Below, piece by piece: positions 20,481 to 32,293 of a stretch of DNA of 64,000 bases. The stretch comes from Prostheceraeus crozeri (lineage: Eukaryota; Platyhelminthes; Polycladida; Euryleptidae): contig CAJQUW010003048.1 of assembly GCA_907163375.1 (NCBI GenBank), positions 32,647-96,646 of the forward strand, in the 5' to 3' direction. Both the position numbers and the translations under genes were made by a program. The notes under the pieces are model-generated. The model ran no database searches, was not told where the DNA came from, and was given only the letters and a program-made list of their open reading frames with translations. Each line of letters starts with the position of its first letter. Position 1 is the stretch's first letter.

Positions 20481-21120
20481 CCTCCCAACGAGGCGCATTA
20501 GGAAAGCACCCCAATGGGACAAGCGTTGCGGTTAGAACTCATCGAAATGTGTTGTACCTGAGAGAAACGATGTAAAAATCATATTTTGTGAGCAGGAAGT
20601 ATGTGTGTTTTCATAAATAATATTTGCTGTCATGACGCCGTCATTGAGTTAAAAAGCAAAATTGCGCAAGCCAAATGATCGGCGAAAAATAATTTTAAAT
20701 TATCACAGGCTCTGAAAAAATCTGCTTCAAAAGTGAAATCAAAATCATAAGAATGGTAAACATGATGATGAATGATCAAATGTATATTTACATTAATGAT
20801 TGCAAAATTCAATTTGATATGTACGTACATCCCAAAATAAATGGAATAGTGTTGCAAAGTCTTGAATGTACACGATTATGCACACGACACGAAGCTCGTG
20901 AAACATTTTATTTTCAGTCTGATATTAGCTACTAAAACCAGTAGCTGCTGTAGTGAAGCCGCAACAAATTTAGCTGGTTTGGTATACTAAAGTCTAACCC
21001 CGACGAATGCAGTCACGTGTGTACTGCAGAATTAGAGCAAACTCCTCACCCAAATTATCACTGAGTTATCTCAAATAACTCATTCTTGATTGGATTCTTC
21101 AATTGATGACTTTGTGTCTT
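20481..21120. other. no recognisable feature
   Basis: AT-rich sequence without protein motif; open frames near 20630 and 20753 overlap on opposite strands and are anonymous. Confidence 0.5.
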
Positions 21121-21123
21121 ACT

Positions 21124-21200
21124 GTCACCCATTGATAGCTCAGTTGGTAGAGCGTTGGCCTAGAATGCCAGAGTTCGGTGGTTAAAATCCACCAAGACGC
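21124..21200 (+). tRNA. tRNA-like sequence (pseudogene or SINE head)
   Basis: A perfect A box (TAGCTCAGTTGGTAGAGC), a 7-base anticodon loop CTAGAAT between TGGC and GCCA (anticodon AGA), and a 5-bp T stem GGTGG/CCACC are present. The B box reads GGTTAAAATCC rather than GGTTCGAATCC. The acceptor arms do not pair, and a serine tRNA would need a long variable arm. It is therefore a decayed tRNA copy or the head of a tRNA-derived SINE, not a working tRNA gene. Confidence 0.45.
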
Positions 21201-21962
21201 GCAGTTATTTTCTGCCTGATAAATTGTTGCCTTCTTTGCAAACTGAAAGATGGACACTCCGCGTCGTCTAACTAATAGAGCCATTCATCGACACATTTTG
21301 TTTCATGGGCACTTAATACAATTAGATTTACAACTTCAGAGTTGGACACTACGTGAGCCTATCCATCCATTCACTATTCCATCAATTGATAAATGTCAAC
21401 AATTAAAGAATTATTCTAACAACTGCGATAACTTTGGGGTTGGTCAAGAGTAAAAACGACCCAAGTGCAGTCTAGCTCAGTCGGGCCCAGGCGTCCAGCA
21501 TAACCAAGTCCATTCTTGCGCAGCCCAACTCAGCCCGGCCCAGACATCATTTTAAGCTATCGTGTTTTAGTGGGCTCTCTGATCTTGAATGAATTTGACG
21601 CTTTACAGTCATCGTCTCTGAAGCGGGTTGGTAGCACACTCTCAGTGTGCTCTCTGCAACTGTGTAATTTATTTCCACACTCGATATTTATTTTGGAAAA
21701 CAGTTTTCCTGCACAAAATCAGTGATCCGTGATTCTATTTTCCTCTCATCGTCTCTATTGATTAGAAGTTGTATCACAATAGCGGCATTTCGGTTTTGAG
21801 CAATGTTAAAACCGGGATTCTACTAAATGAAAACAAAAAATTATGTTGCAGCTTTATTTTTATCTAACAAATCTTGTTAATGGTGCGGAACATTGTCTAT
21901 CGATTGCGGCATGCTCAAAATAGTCACAATCGTCAATTGCGAAGATTTTCCTCCTATTAAAT
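21201..21962. other. no recognisable gene
   Basis: A GC-richer patch at 21480-21545 repeats the words CAGTCGGGCCCAG and CAGCCCGGCCCAG. Nothing else identified. Confidence 0.5.
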
Positions 21963-21970
21963 GCTTGAAC

Positions 21971-22575
21971 CACAGAATTAGATTTATCTGTGCGCGTCTT
22001 CGGTTTCCTAGGGGGGAAGACTTACATGTATATCTAACCTTAATATCGAAATGGCACATCACAGAATTAGATAACTTGCTCCTTCTCGAATGGATAATTC
22101 GCGTATCGCTTGCTATTGGAAATGGCAAACAATAACTGTCAGCAGAGGAACCAGAGACAGCGAGAGTGGCGTGCGTGCTGTGATATCACTTTGCACACAC
22201 CAAAACACACATCTTGGCTAACAAGATTCGATTAAGTGTATGCACTACATAGTGAAAAAACGATGGTGAAATCATCAAGTGAATAAAATTTCGTATGCCT
22301 GCTACTTTCTTTAATAATGATCGGAAGGGCCAACATTATGGAGAAAAGTTGTGCGCAATGATCTGAATTCTTCAAATCTGAAGGAATTTTGGCAATCGAA
22401 GCACTTTGCTGGAACTCACATTAATCTGCAAGTGACGCACGACTTTTTTCCTATCTCTGTAAGGTATTAGGAATTCCTTTTTGCCCACTTAATAGGTTTT
22501 TTGATGTGCCGTCAATTTCGTATCAATCACACTTCTAGCAAACCGAAGCAGATAAACAAAATATTCAATTCTGTG
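21971..22575 (-). mobile_element. hAT-like non-autonomous element, copy 2 (inverted)
   Basis: 605 bp with CACAGAATTA ends and a perfect 8-bp duplication GCTTGAAC (21963-21970 and 22576-22583). The interior is the reverse complement of copy 1 over its whole length with modest divergence, including the CCGATCATTATTAAAGAAAG segment. This perfect duplication fixes the element boundaries. Confidence 0.9.
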
Positions 22576-22583
22576 GCTTGAAC

Positions 22584-23932
22584 TAATGAACTATTGCTTT
22601 GTCTTGTCTGTTTTATGAAAGTGCACTTGCTATGACGGACTGTCCGAGAACGACTCAGTCATTCGTCTTTCCAGACTTTCTTCCATTGCAATTTCCTTTA
22701 AAGCCATCGGTCGTTTATTCCTTCGACCTCCAGTAAACCGAAGATAAAAAAGATCAAATACATCTCATCTTGTATTTGACATTTTCTATCTCCATTTTCA
22801 ATAAATGGTCGACGAGAAAGCCGGATGTTTCTTACATGTTTCTGCCATTGTCATTATCGCCTCAGATGATCTATTTGCTCTCTTTGTTTCATCACAAGAT
22901 TCCCCATCAATCTTAAAAACGTATGGATTATCCTCGCTCAGGTGCAATTCAATCTCTTCAGTAATTCGGCCACATGGAAGAAAGGCTGCATGCCTAATGT
23001 GCTTCCGAGTATAAACAAACTTCAGCTATTTATTTATTTAATTCGCAATGGCATGTTTTCACAGTAGAATCATTTTCTGGTGTGGATTGAGGGCTGTGAA
23101 TATATTGCAACATAACCGATTACTGCGTGCAGTGCTATTCTATGTTCGATAGCTTGCTTCATTTGCAATGTAGTATTTATTATTTGAACAACGGAAACTC
23201 AACAAAAATTTTACCGGCATTTGGGAATCGTAAACCAGGTTTCGGTATAACTGACAAATAGAAATTACCGTTGAAGATGTAAACGGCAATACCTCTACTA
23301 TTGACGCGTTGTTCTGCAACTTTCCATAGTTATTGCCTTCTGTATCTAGGAACTGCTAATTGTCATGACTTGTTTAGATATACAGGGATGTACTAACTTC
23401 TTCAAAATAGACGAAGACAAGGTCAACAATGAATTTTATTTGTCTGCGTGCATGTATTGTAGAGCATCGCATTATTTGACCTGTAAAGGAGATTATCGTC
23501 CGCGCGGGAGATAACATTCATTCCAATGCACTGGAAGAAGCATAATCTTTGCCAAATATGAGTGCTCTTGTCCTCCTTTAATATATAAGATCTGTGAATC
23601 GATACTTTCACTATTGATCAGGTTAGATTTCTATTCAAATACTCTTGATAATCATAAGCATATCAATCACAATCTGTCATAGGAGTAGATAATAGGACTT
23701 TCTATGGTATTGTTAATTTCTATGCAGTCTGTCTCTGATCATCATAGCACGTCGCCAAATAGAATTCTCTACGCAATTCGTGCATAAGACTGCTACATAG
23801 CATTCATAGACGTCTAGAAATGAATCCACAAATACATGTATACACTTAGCACAATTGAAAACGCACCACCTGTCAAATCCGTCAAATTGATCGCTATACA
23901 CGATTGATAAAGAATGAAGGACGCATTCTAAC
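22584..23932. other. 1.3 kb without recognisable gene
   Basis: Only short anonymous open frames. No repeat partner was found in the window. Confidence 0.5.
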
Positions 23933-25862
23933 CATAGAAATTGACAACAATAAAACCTCTAGAATGGAAATTAAGCTTCATGCAATGCACAATAACGGCA
24001 CATAAATCGCACGCATTTTCACTTAGATGCACCTGCCAACGGCTGTATCATTGGGTTAGAATCAGTCACATGTGTAAATCGAAGCTTTTAATTGGTGGTT
24101 CATGCCCCAACTTAGTTCCCCCGGATGTGCCGCGACCTTGAGTCAATTTCCATTCTAGTCAACTTCAGATAAACAATCTATTTCTATGATTCTAACCGAC
24201 ATCTAGGAGCATCTAATCGCATTCTAGGAGTCCATGATAGCATTCGATCTCGTTAGATTCAAATGGTCATCACCCTCCGGGACCGGGTATTTGCGATATC
24301 TAACTCGTGAAATGCTATAGAAAAGCAATCATGCACTAATTGCGTAAATAAATAATATTGAGGAACATTCGACTACGTCTTTGATAATTCAATACAACAA
24401 CAACTACCTATAACAGCTATATAGAGCATTAAAAAGAATAAAAATATTTTTGACAGTATGCCACAGGAAACATTCAAAATGAGATGCAAAAGTAAATACT
24501 ATGGCGAATAAATTTAATAAATGGTAAAGTTTTACTACCGTTTTTATCATAGTTTACTTGAGAACCGCTCGATTTTCGTGTTGTCTAATTTCTTATTTTA
24601 TAGCTGAGTTTTTGACTATTTCTATAAATTTCCCTTTGATTAGACTGCCTTGATTAACCGTGCATATACTGTATTCCATGATAGATAATCTTTTGCATAT
24701 TTCTATATCGTAATTTGCTGTCTATATTGTCATGTTAATCATTTGAAATTTTCTCACAATACAATGTAGTTTAAAATGAATCTTGGCTTCTGTAGCGAAA
24801 TTAAATAATTAAATGTAATTTAAAATGAATTCTGTAAAATGACGAGTGAACCTGCCTGATACAAGATATTTGGGAAATTAAAGGTTTTACGAATTTTGTA
24901 ATTTAGAACTGACGCATTGAGTGAAATGCAATGTAGGTAATCATTTTTCGCTTTAAGGCCTAATATTGGAAAAAGATATTTGAGGTTATTTTAACAAATA
25001 ACTGTTTGAATCATGTTGATAAAGGTGTTTGGCACACTTACCGCACGATGGGTCCTCACTGAAACTTTGAAATTAGCAAATATTCCTCTTCTATTACATG
25101 CAGTTTGGTGCGATTACAAACTTAAATACATATTTTGAGAACGAATTTGTAATTAAATCCAAGCAATAATCATACACTCAATGACCTATTTTCTTTTATT
25201 TTGTATAGAGTGTCTTTTTATATCAAGACCCCTGTCCATTGTATAATGGACGAAGCGCCCCATCATTGTTACAATATTTATCACTTTATCGGCAACACGT
25301 GAAAAGCTCGCAATACATTAAAATGAACCATCTTTAAGAACAAATTATTCAATCATTAACAGTAGAACAAGTTCTTCATTTATATGAGAACAATCAATAT
25401 CTTCACAGACATAAATTGGACAAGTTCTATATTCAGTCATTGAAGCAAAAACTGACCACCTCTCTTAGAACAAACGTGAAACGCATCCCTGTGGTGACAT
25501 GCATGCCATTGATTTTGCGTCATGAATAAGGTTCTTTGTGCACAGCGGTAAATGACGTGCTCGTTTCACAATCAAGACTTCGATGGAATGCAAGCGGTTG
25601 TTCTGACCTGTAGAAATAGATTGTTTATCTGAAGTTGAAGAGAATGGAAATTGACTCAAGGTCGCGGCACCGCCGGGGGAACTAAGTTGGGCATGAATGA
25701 CCAATGAAGAGGCTAGATTTACACATGTGACTGATTCTAACCCAATGATGAAGACGTTGACAAGAGTATCTAAATGAAAATGCGCGCGATTTATGTGCCA
25801 CTATTGTGTACTGCATGAAGATTAACTTCCATTTTAGAGGTTTATTGTTGTCAATTTCTATG
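23933..25862. mobile_element. foldback element with about 255-bp inverted arms
   Basis: Arms at 23933-24187 and 25611-25862 are reverse complements with moderate divergence, sharing for example CATAGAAATTGACAACAATA and AACAATCTATTTCTA. The 1.4-kb interior is AT-rich with no transposase. A second segment inside it (25488-25590) recurs inverted at 28588-28680 next to hAT-like copy 3. No clear target duplication. Confidence 0.7.
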
Positions 25863-25908
25863 TTCTGACCGTAAAATCTGGCATTGCTATTCATGTTAAC
25901 TGTTGATA

Positions 25909-26634
25909 TAGTCCGGCAGCCAGAATGACTTTCTGCAGGGAACAGGGCTGAAAGTGAGACTTTCACAGAATGATGTACACCCTATGTCTACTGCGAATCA
26001 GCACGTCTGCCGAGTTCTAGTGAGTTCCTCTTCTTGTCAGACAGAATCAAAGAAAAACACATGTAAATCAAATGGAACGGAGATTGCAGTTTTTGGCTAA
26101 AGTGAAATTTTGTATGTTTTCTCTAATTAAACGAAAAGTACTAAGCCCAGAGTCACAATTTTTGACATGGAATGTCTTCAGGTCATTTCCTTTCATTTTC
26201 ATGCACCCTGTCTATAAAGCTAGACATATTTTGATTTGGCGAGCCTCTTAATGTCGGCAAACACAAACATTTTGAGCAACTTTATCCACATTCAGCCACA
26301 TTCCCGCATACATTGTCAATTAGAAGCATGATAAAAGCACATGCACATCTTAGGAAATGACCTGAAGACATTACATGTCAAAAATTATGACTCTGGGCTT
26401 AATACTTTTCGTTTAATCAGAGAAAACATACAAAATTTAATTTTAGCCAAAAACTGCAATTTCCGTCCTATTGGATTTACATGTGTTTTTCTTTGATCCT
26501 GTCTGACAAGAAGAGGAACTCACTAGAACTCGGCAGACGTGCTGATTCGCAGTAGACATAGGGTGTACATCATTCTGTGAAAGTCTCATTGTCGGCCTCG
26601 TTCCCTGCAGAAACTCGCTCTGGCTGCCGGACTA
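25909..26634. repeat. long inverted repeat, 283-bp arms
   Basis: The left arm (25909-26191) and right arm (26352-26634) are close reverse complements around a 160-bp spacer. Both end in the GTCCGGCAGCCAGA / GGCTGCCGGACTA terminus. The outer part of the right arm is the first unit of the 76-bp array that follows, so the structure resembles foldback (FB) elements whose long inverted ends contain subrepeats. Confidence 0.8.
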
Positions 26635-27547
26635 TTAGGTGTGCATCATTCTGTGAAAGTCTCATTGTCGGCCTCGTTCCCTGCAGAAACTCGTTCTGGC
26701 TGCCGGACTATTAGGTGTGCATCATTCTGTGAAAGTCTCATTTTCGGCCTCGTTCCCTGCAGAAACTCATGCTGGCTGACGGACTATGAGGTGCACATCA
26801 TTCTGTGAAAGTCTCATTTTCGGCCTCGTTCCCTGCAGAAACTCGTGCTGGCTGCCGGACTATGAGGTGCACATCATTCTGTGAAAGTCTCATTGTCGGC
26901 CTCGTTCCCTACAGAAACTCGCTCTGGCTGCCGGACTATGAGGTGCACATCATTCTGTGAAAGTCTCATTGTCGGTCTCGTTCCCTGCACAAACTCGTGC
27001 TGGCTGCCGGACTATGAGGTGTACATCATTCTGTGAAAGTCTCATTGTCAGCCTCGTTCCCTGCAGAAACTCGTGCTGGCTGCCGGACTATGAGGTGCAC
27101 ATCATTCTGTGAAAGTCTCATTGTCGGCCTCGTTCCCTGCAGAAACTCGTGCTGGCTGCCGGACTATGAGGTGTACATCATTCTGTGAAAGTCTCATTCT
27201 CGGCCTCGTTCCCTGCAGAAACTCGCTCTGGCTGCCGGACTATGAGGTGTACATCATTCTGTGAAAGTCTCATTGTCGGCCTCGTTCCCTGCAGAAACTC
27301 GTGCTGGCTGCCGGACTATGAGGTGTACATCATTCTGTGGAAGTCTCATTTTCGGCCTCGTTCCCTGCACAAACTCGTGCTGGCTGCCGGACTATGAGGT
27401 GTACATCATTCTGTGAAAGTCTCATTGTCGGCCTCGTTCCCTGCAGAAACTCGCTCTGGCTGCCGGACTATGAGGTGTACATCATTCTGTGAAAGTCTCA
27501 TTGTCGGCCTCGTTCCCTGCAGAAACTCGTGTTGGCTGCCGGACTAA
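26567..27547 (+). repeat. 76-bp tandem array, about 13 copies
   Basis: Thirteen occurrences of CATCATTCTGTGAAAGTCTC (one with GGAAG) recur every 76 bp, each unit ending in GGCTGCCGGACTA. Units differ by a few bases. The unit equals the outer end of the adjoining inverted repeat, so one terminus of a foldback element has been amplified. Confidence 0.92.
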
Positions 27548-28037
27548 TAGTTCTTAGGGTAAGGCTAATAGTTCTTAGGGTTGAGCTTCACTGTAGCCGC
27601 GCTGTAAAAGGGGTTGTATGTGTTTCAATCGGAGCGGCCACACTAGTAGCTCCACAATTAACACTAGTAGTTAATTTCTCTCTCAATTATCACAGCTCAA
27701 AGCTCGAGCGATGGGATGATCTATTTTTTAGAACTAACGTAGTAAACCAACAATTCTGACGAGTGGCGAGCGTTAATCAAGCTGTACGGCTCATTATATG
27801 ACCACGTAACTCTCACAGCTCAAAGCTTGACTAAGCTTACGGCACTGCTAGCTTTAAAGCGCGGCCCGTCATGTGGCTTACCTTTGCAATATATGGCGAG
27901 GTAAATTGGAAGGTGAGATTGGTAATTTAGTTTTAACGAAGAAGATGGATAGACAAAGACACTTGACTACTTAATTTGTTAGCTTCTAAAGTATCAGAAT
28001 GTTCTAAATTGGATGTTGGAGCGACAACAGCTAAGAC

Positions 28038-28558
28038 CACAGAATTAGATTGTTTAAGCGTATCACTTTGCTAGAAGTGCAAACTGATTCAAACAGATGA
28101 CACATCCAGGAACTTATTAAGTGGACAAAAAGAAATTTTTAATACCTTTCAGAGATAGGAAAATTAGTCGTGCGTCACTTGCGGACTGCTCTGAATTCCT
28201 TCAAAATGCTCCGATCGCCACGATCCTTCAGATTCGAAGAATTCAGATCATTGCGCAAAAGTTTTCTCGATAATGTTGGGCCCTCCGATCAATTTAAAAA
28301 AAGTTAGCAGGCGCATGAAAAAACGTTCACAAACTTCTCTGTTGAACTTGATATCGACTGTGTCTCTTTGCTGTGTGATTCGGTTGATAACAGTCACTGA
28401 AACTTTGCACAATTTGGCGTGTTTAATGTTGAAATGGCTGCTCATTGTTCGATTGCTATGGTATTTAGTCAGGAGATTGCGCCATTTCATTTACGTTACA
28501 TGTTCCAATGCTTCCCTTCTAGTCAAACGGAAGAAGAGACGACCTGTCTAATTCTGTG
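28038..28558 (+). mobile_element. hAT-like non-autonomous element, copy 3
   Basis: 521 bp with CACAGAATTAGA ends and a perfect 8-bp duplication GCTAAGAC (28030-28037 and 28559-28566). The left half clearly matches copies 1 and 2; the right half is more diverged or rearranged. Confidence 0.9.
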
Positions 28559-28587
28559 GCTAAGACGCAGCTGTCTGAAATTGAAAA

Positions 28588-28680
28588 AGTTCGCAAACAA
28601 GCATGTCATTTACCGCTGTGCACAAAGAACCCTAATAATTACGCAAGATCAATGGTATGCATGTCGCCACAATCACATCG
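28588..28680 (+). repeat. dispersed repeat segment shared with 25488-25590
   Basis: About 90 bp containing GTCATTTACCGCTGTGCACA and ATGGTATGCATGTCGCCAC occur here and, inverted, inside the foldback element at 25.5 kb. Identity of the parent repeat is unknown. Confidence 0.6.
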
Positions 28681-28908
28681 TTTGTGCAAAGGAAAGTTGT
28701 TAGGTCGGCTGTCGACCTTGGCTCAATTCATACATTATTCTATAGTGCCCAAAATTGAATCAATCAGTGTGCTGTCCACACAGGTCAATCACATACGACA
28801 GCGAAACACATGCTGAAGAGAACAAGCAAAGTGAGCATGAGAAAATACACTTAATCTTGAGCAAAATGAAAAGATACTACAGAGACAGATTGAACACAAA
28901 TCATTTCA

Positions 28909-29925
28909 CTATCTCGCTGAAGCACGTTGCAGACATCGACAGCACACTGTGTTCCTAATTTCTTTGTCTGTGAAGCAATATATTAATACATTCCAAATAC
29001 CAGATGATAGTAGAATTGTGTAGTTAATAACTGGTGCAAAATGATAGAGATCCGCGAAAATTGAAACCATCAAAGGAGCAGCACATAACAGATTCAAACA
29101 GATGATTGATCCCATTTTAAAAGACAATCTCATCAATTTTGTGGCAATTTTTCTGTCTTCGCCAATGAACGTCTTTCGTTTTTCTAGGCTGTAAGCAACG
29201 CCAATAATGATAGCTGAATTCAAAATCAATATCATGGTTAACCAAGCTAAATCAGAAATGTATGCGAATATGATGAAATCATTAGACATAAGTTTATGAT
29301 GGCAATCCGAATTTGGAATATATCCGTCATCACGAAAACCAAATCTAGCAACAGGATAAATAACACGAGAAATCCCAATGTATAACATAACAGAAGTGTT
29401 AAGGATGACAACTCGTCTAGTTGTGATCAACACTTTAAATTTTAAGGGATTATATATAGCAACTAAGCATTCACATGAGAAACTTATAAGAGACATTAAG
29501 AAAATGCCCCAACCAAAACCAAGGCAACAGTAAGAAAATACACATGTCAATCGATTAAGAGGTAAATACAAGCTGTAGAATATGAAGTAACTCGTAGAAA
29601 TGGTTGAAATAATGCTTGTAATATTCAAATATAAAAATTGACGATATTTATTCTTGCTGTATAACTTTTTCATCAACAAAATTAAAATGCTAAAAGAATT
29701 CAAGCATGTACTGGTTATCATGGTCGCTATCATCACTGGCGCTACGTATGGATCGACCATGCAGCCATCATAAGCCTTTGTTTGTTGATGTCTATATCTC
29801 AGCTCAATTTTCAAATGAACGACAAGTTTATAGAATCCCGCGTAGAGAAGCAGCCTTGATGAACATGGCAATAACGGAAGATTGACCACTTGTGGAATGT
29901 GGTGAAGCTTTAGATTTTGTTTTCC
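28909..29925 (-). CDS. class A GPCR-like receptor, main exon
   Basis: About 338 codons of a seven-helix membrane protein. Numbering from the GTG at 29889, helices lie near 47-75, 85-108, 115-140, 160-180, 205-233, 255-280 and 286-308. C116 at the start of helix 3 and C196 in loop 2 can form the usual disulfide. The end of helix 3 reads ECLVAIYNPL where rhodopsin-like receptors have DRY and xxPL; helix 7 reads SSGIWNVLIYCF in place of NPxxY. The coding frame is open upstream of GTG 29889 to a splice acceptor (TTTCAG) at 29926, phase 1, in the same place as in the paralogue at 32.3-33.3 kb. So the start lies in an upstream exon; a 13-nt exon at 29973-29985 with a 47-nt intron is possible. Ligand unknown. 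Confidence 0.82.
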   Translation of the reverse strand, partial: GKQNLKLHHIPQVVNLPLLPCSSRLLLYAGFYKLVVHLKIELRYRHQQTKAYDGCMVDPYVAPVMIATMITSTCLNSFSILILLMKKLYSKNKYRQFLYLNITSIISTISTSYFIFYSLYLPLNRLTCVFSYCCLGFGWGIFLMSLISFSCECLVAIYNPLKFKVLITTRRVVILNTSVMLYIGISRVIYPVARFGFRDDGYIPNSDCHHKLMSNDFIIFAYISDLAWLTMILILNSAIIIGVAYSLEKRKTFIGEDRKIATKLMRLSFKMGSIICLNLLCAAPLMVSIFADLYHFAPVINYTILLSSGIWNVLIYCFTDKEIRNTVCCRCLQRASAR

Positions 29926-29989
29926 TGAAACACAATAGAAAAGATTAATTCAAATCATAAATTTGTCTTACTAGGGCTATCCATGTATT

Positions 29990-30545
29990 ACTAAAATCAA
30001 GCTTGTTTACCGAAAGATTAATCAAATAATATAAAAAGGCTATGACTGTCTTTGATGCAAACAGGGATCAAACAGCTAAAACCGGTCAAAAGTGAATTAA
30101 CCATAAACTATCAGATCAAAAAGGTGATAAAGATGATTTATAATTCTTTTTATATCAATTGATATTAGATTTCATAATCACATAACCATTTCACGAGTTA
30201 TCGTGCCAATTGAAGTAAATAAATACATAAATAAATTGAATGTTGAGAATGTTTACTCTGGATTGTACGAAGACGTCGCAATTCCGATAACGTCGCGTCC
30301 GAAAACGTCGCATGTCCGTTTTCGTCGTAATAGGATTCCGATTTGGTCGCAGTTGATCTATGTTACCACCTTAGCAATTCTTAGTTCTTGTGTACTGTTT
30401 CTGTGATAGTTGTTCACTCTCTATGTTGTTGTGTCTCTCGTTGGCATCGTTTGTCAGGCCCTTGAGAATGCAGTACGTCGTATTGTGAAAGTACTCGGGC
30501 AAATAAAGATATTGAGCTGACCATCAAAAGTTTTTGGTCTCCTAA
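29990..30545. other. no recognisable gene; CGTCG-rich patch
   Basis: At 30270-30350 the words CGTCG and GATTCCGAT recur in an otherwise AT-rich stretch; GATTCCGA also occurs in the adjoining minisatellite unit, so this may be its seed sequence. Confidence 0.4.
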
Positions 30546-31313
30546 CATAGTAACGACTCCGTGGGTTTTATAGGATTCCGACTCCGTGGGTTTTATAGGA
30601 TTCCGACTCCGGGGTTTTATAGGATTCCGACTCCGTGGGTTTTATAGGATTCCGACTCCGGGGGTTGATAGGACTCCGACTCCGGGGTTGATAGGACTCC
30701 GACTCCGTGGGTTTTATAGGATTCCGACTCCGTGGGTTTTATAGGACTCCAACTCCGTGGGTTTTATAGGATTCCGACTCCGGTGGTTGATAGGACTCGG
30801 ACTCCTGGGTTGATTGGACTCCGACTCCGTGGGTTTTATAGGATTCCGACTCCGTGGGTTTTATAGGACTCCAACTCCGTGGGTTTTATAGGATTCCGAC
30901 TCCGTGGGTTTTATAGGATTCCGACTCCGTGGATTTTATAGGATTCCGACTCCGGAGTTGATAGGACTCCGACTCCGTGGGTTTTATAGGATTCCGACTC
31001 CGGAGTTGATAGGACTCCGACTCCGTGGGTTTTATAGGATTCCGACTCCGGGGTTGATAGGACTCCGACTCCGTGGGTTTTATAGGATTCCGACTCCGTG
31101 GGTTTTATAGGATTCCGACTCCGGTGGTTGATAGGACTCCGACTCCGGGGTTGATAGGACTCGGACTCCGGGGTTGATAGGACTCCGACTCCGGTGGTTG
31201 ATAGGACTCGGACTCCTGGGTTGATTGGACTCCGACTCCGTGGGTTGATAGGACTCCGACTCCTGGGTTGATAGGACTCCGACTCCGGTGGTTGATAGGA
31301 CTCCGACTCCAGG
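30546..31313. repeat. 23-25-bp minisatellite, about 31 units
   Basis: Two interleaved unit types: a 25-mer containing GGGTTTTATAGGATTCCGAC and a 23-24-mer containing GGTTGATAGGACTCCGAC. Types alternate irregularly, suggesting repeated unequal exchange or slippage. Reading frames through it on both strands are repeat-made and not genes. Confidence 0.93.
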
Positions 31314-32293
31314 TGGCAAGTATATATAAAGGCTAGTTTTTGGAAAAATTAACTTAACCCACATCATAGATCATTGTAGGTTTACCTGAACCTATCTTTA
31401 GTGATCACTGCTGTATCAATTATCAATCATTTTCGATGAAAGTTGATCAGATGTTGCTTTTATCTGAATGCATACGATTCGGCTCCTCCCATGTTGTTGG
31501 TGAGTGCTTCACACGGTTTATCTCCAGTCTCTACCAGGCAGGAAAATCCCCCATCCTTCTCCAAAAAAATGAGCACACTTTCGATTTTAATATGCGCTTT
31601 GGAGGAGCCATCACACACGATTAACGTGAGGGTAAGAGGTAATGTTCTCAAACAAACTAGTATTTCATTTTTGTCTCTGATGTGACTTTTGGTGCGTATG
31701 ATCGAGGCTAGGAAGGCTTGTCTTCTCTACTAAATCACTGAGTGAAAAGACAGTCCTTTTTCACTATCACGGTTCATTCCCTCAACTATTGCAAGCTTTG
31801 CATGCAGCAGTGTCTCTGTACTTTTGTTTGACGGAGAAAGTTGACATCAAGACAGTGACAGCTATGTACGAGGATAAATAATTTGTTTGTATTATGTTTC
31901 TGGTCTAGTTATAGGCCGGAGTCCGGAGTCCTATCATTTGAGTCCTATCACTGCTACAAACCGTCATTTATTTAACTGTCATTTAGAATAAATGGAGTTA
32001 AATGAACCCCTCTTAATTATAGTTTGATGAAACTTGTTTTTAGATGTTCACAGAAGCATTCATTTAACTGCCATTAAGAGCTTCCATCTACTGGCATGAT
32101 GCTACTATTTTGTTAAAAACAAGAAGTGTCACGTGAATGATATTTCAGCGTGTCATTTGTGGCGTCCAGTGACGTCATTACATGGAAACGGTTACACAGA
32201 TTTCGAGAGATATTGAATAACATTCATTCATATATCAATCATCACTGTTATATTAAACAGTTGGAACTCCGTATATCGTCTGAACACACATAA
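31314..32293. other. no recognisable gene; stray minisatellite piece
   Basis: At about 31915-31950 CCGGAGTCCTATCATTTGAG and nearby bases match the minisatellite unit in inverted orientation. The rest has no recognisable feature. Confidence 0.5.

Noticed and set aside
21124-21200. Functional tRNA-Ser gene
   Set aside because: The acceptor stem does not pair, the B box is degenerate and the long variable arm of serine tRNAs is missing.
25220-25260. Local palindromic words such as CCATTGTATAATGG
   Set aside because: Too short and too common in AT-rich DNA to be called a regulatory or mobile feature.
27545-27585. Two TTAGGG words as a telomere remnant
   Set aside because: Only two copies, 22 bp apart in a small local duplication, with no tandem TTAGGG run.
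26567-31313. CRISPR-like appearance of the regular repeats at 26.6-27.5 and 30.5-31.3 kb
   Set aside because: Units are contiguous with no unique spacers, and the DNA is eukaryotic.
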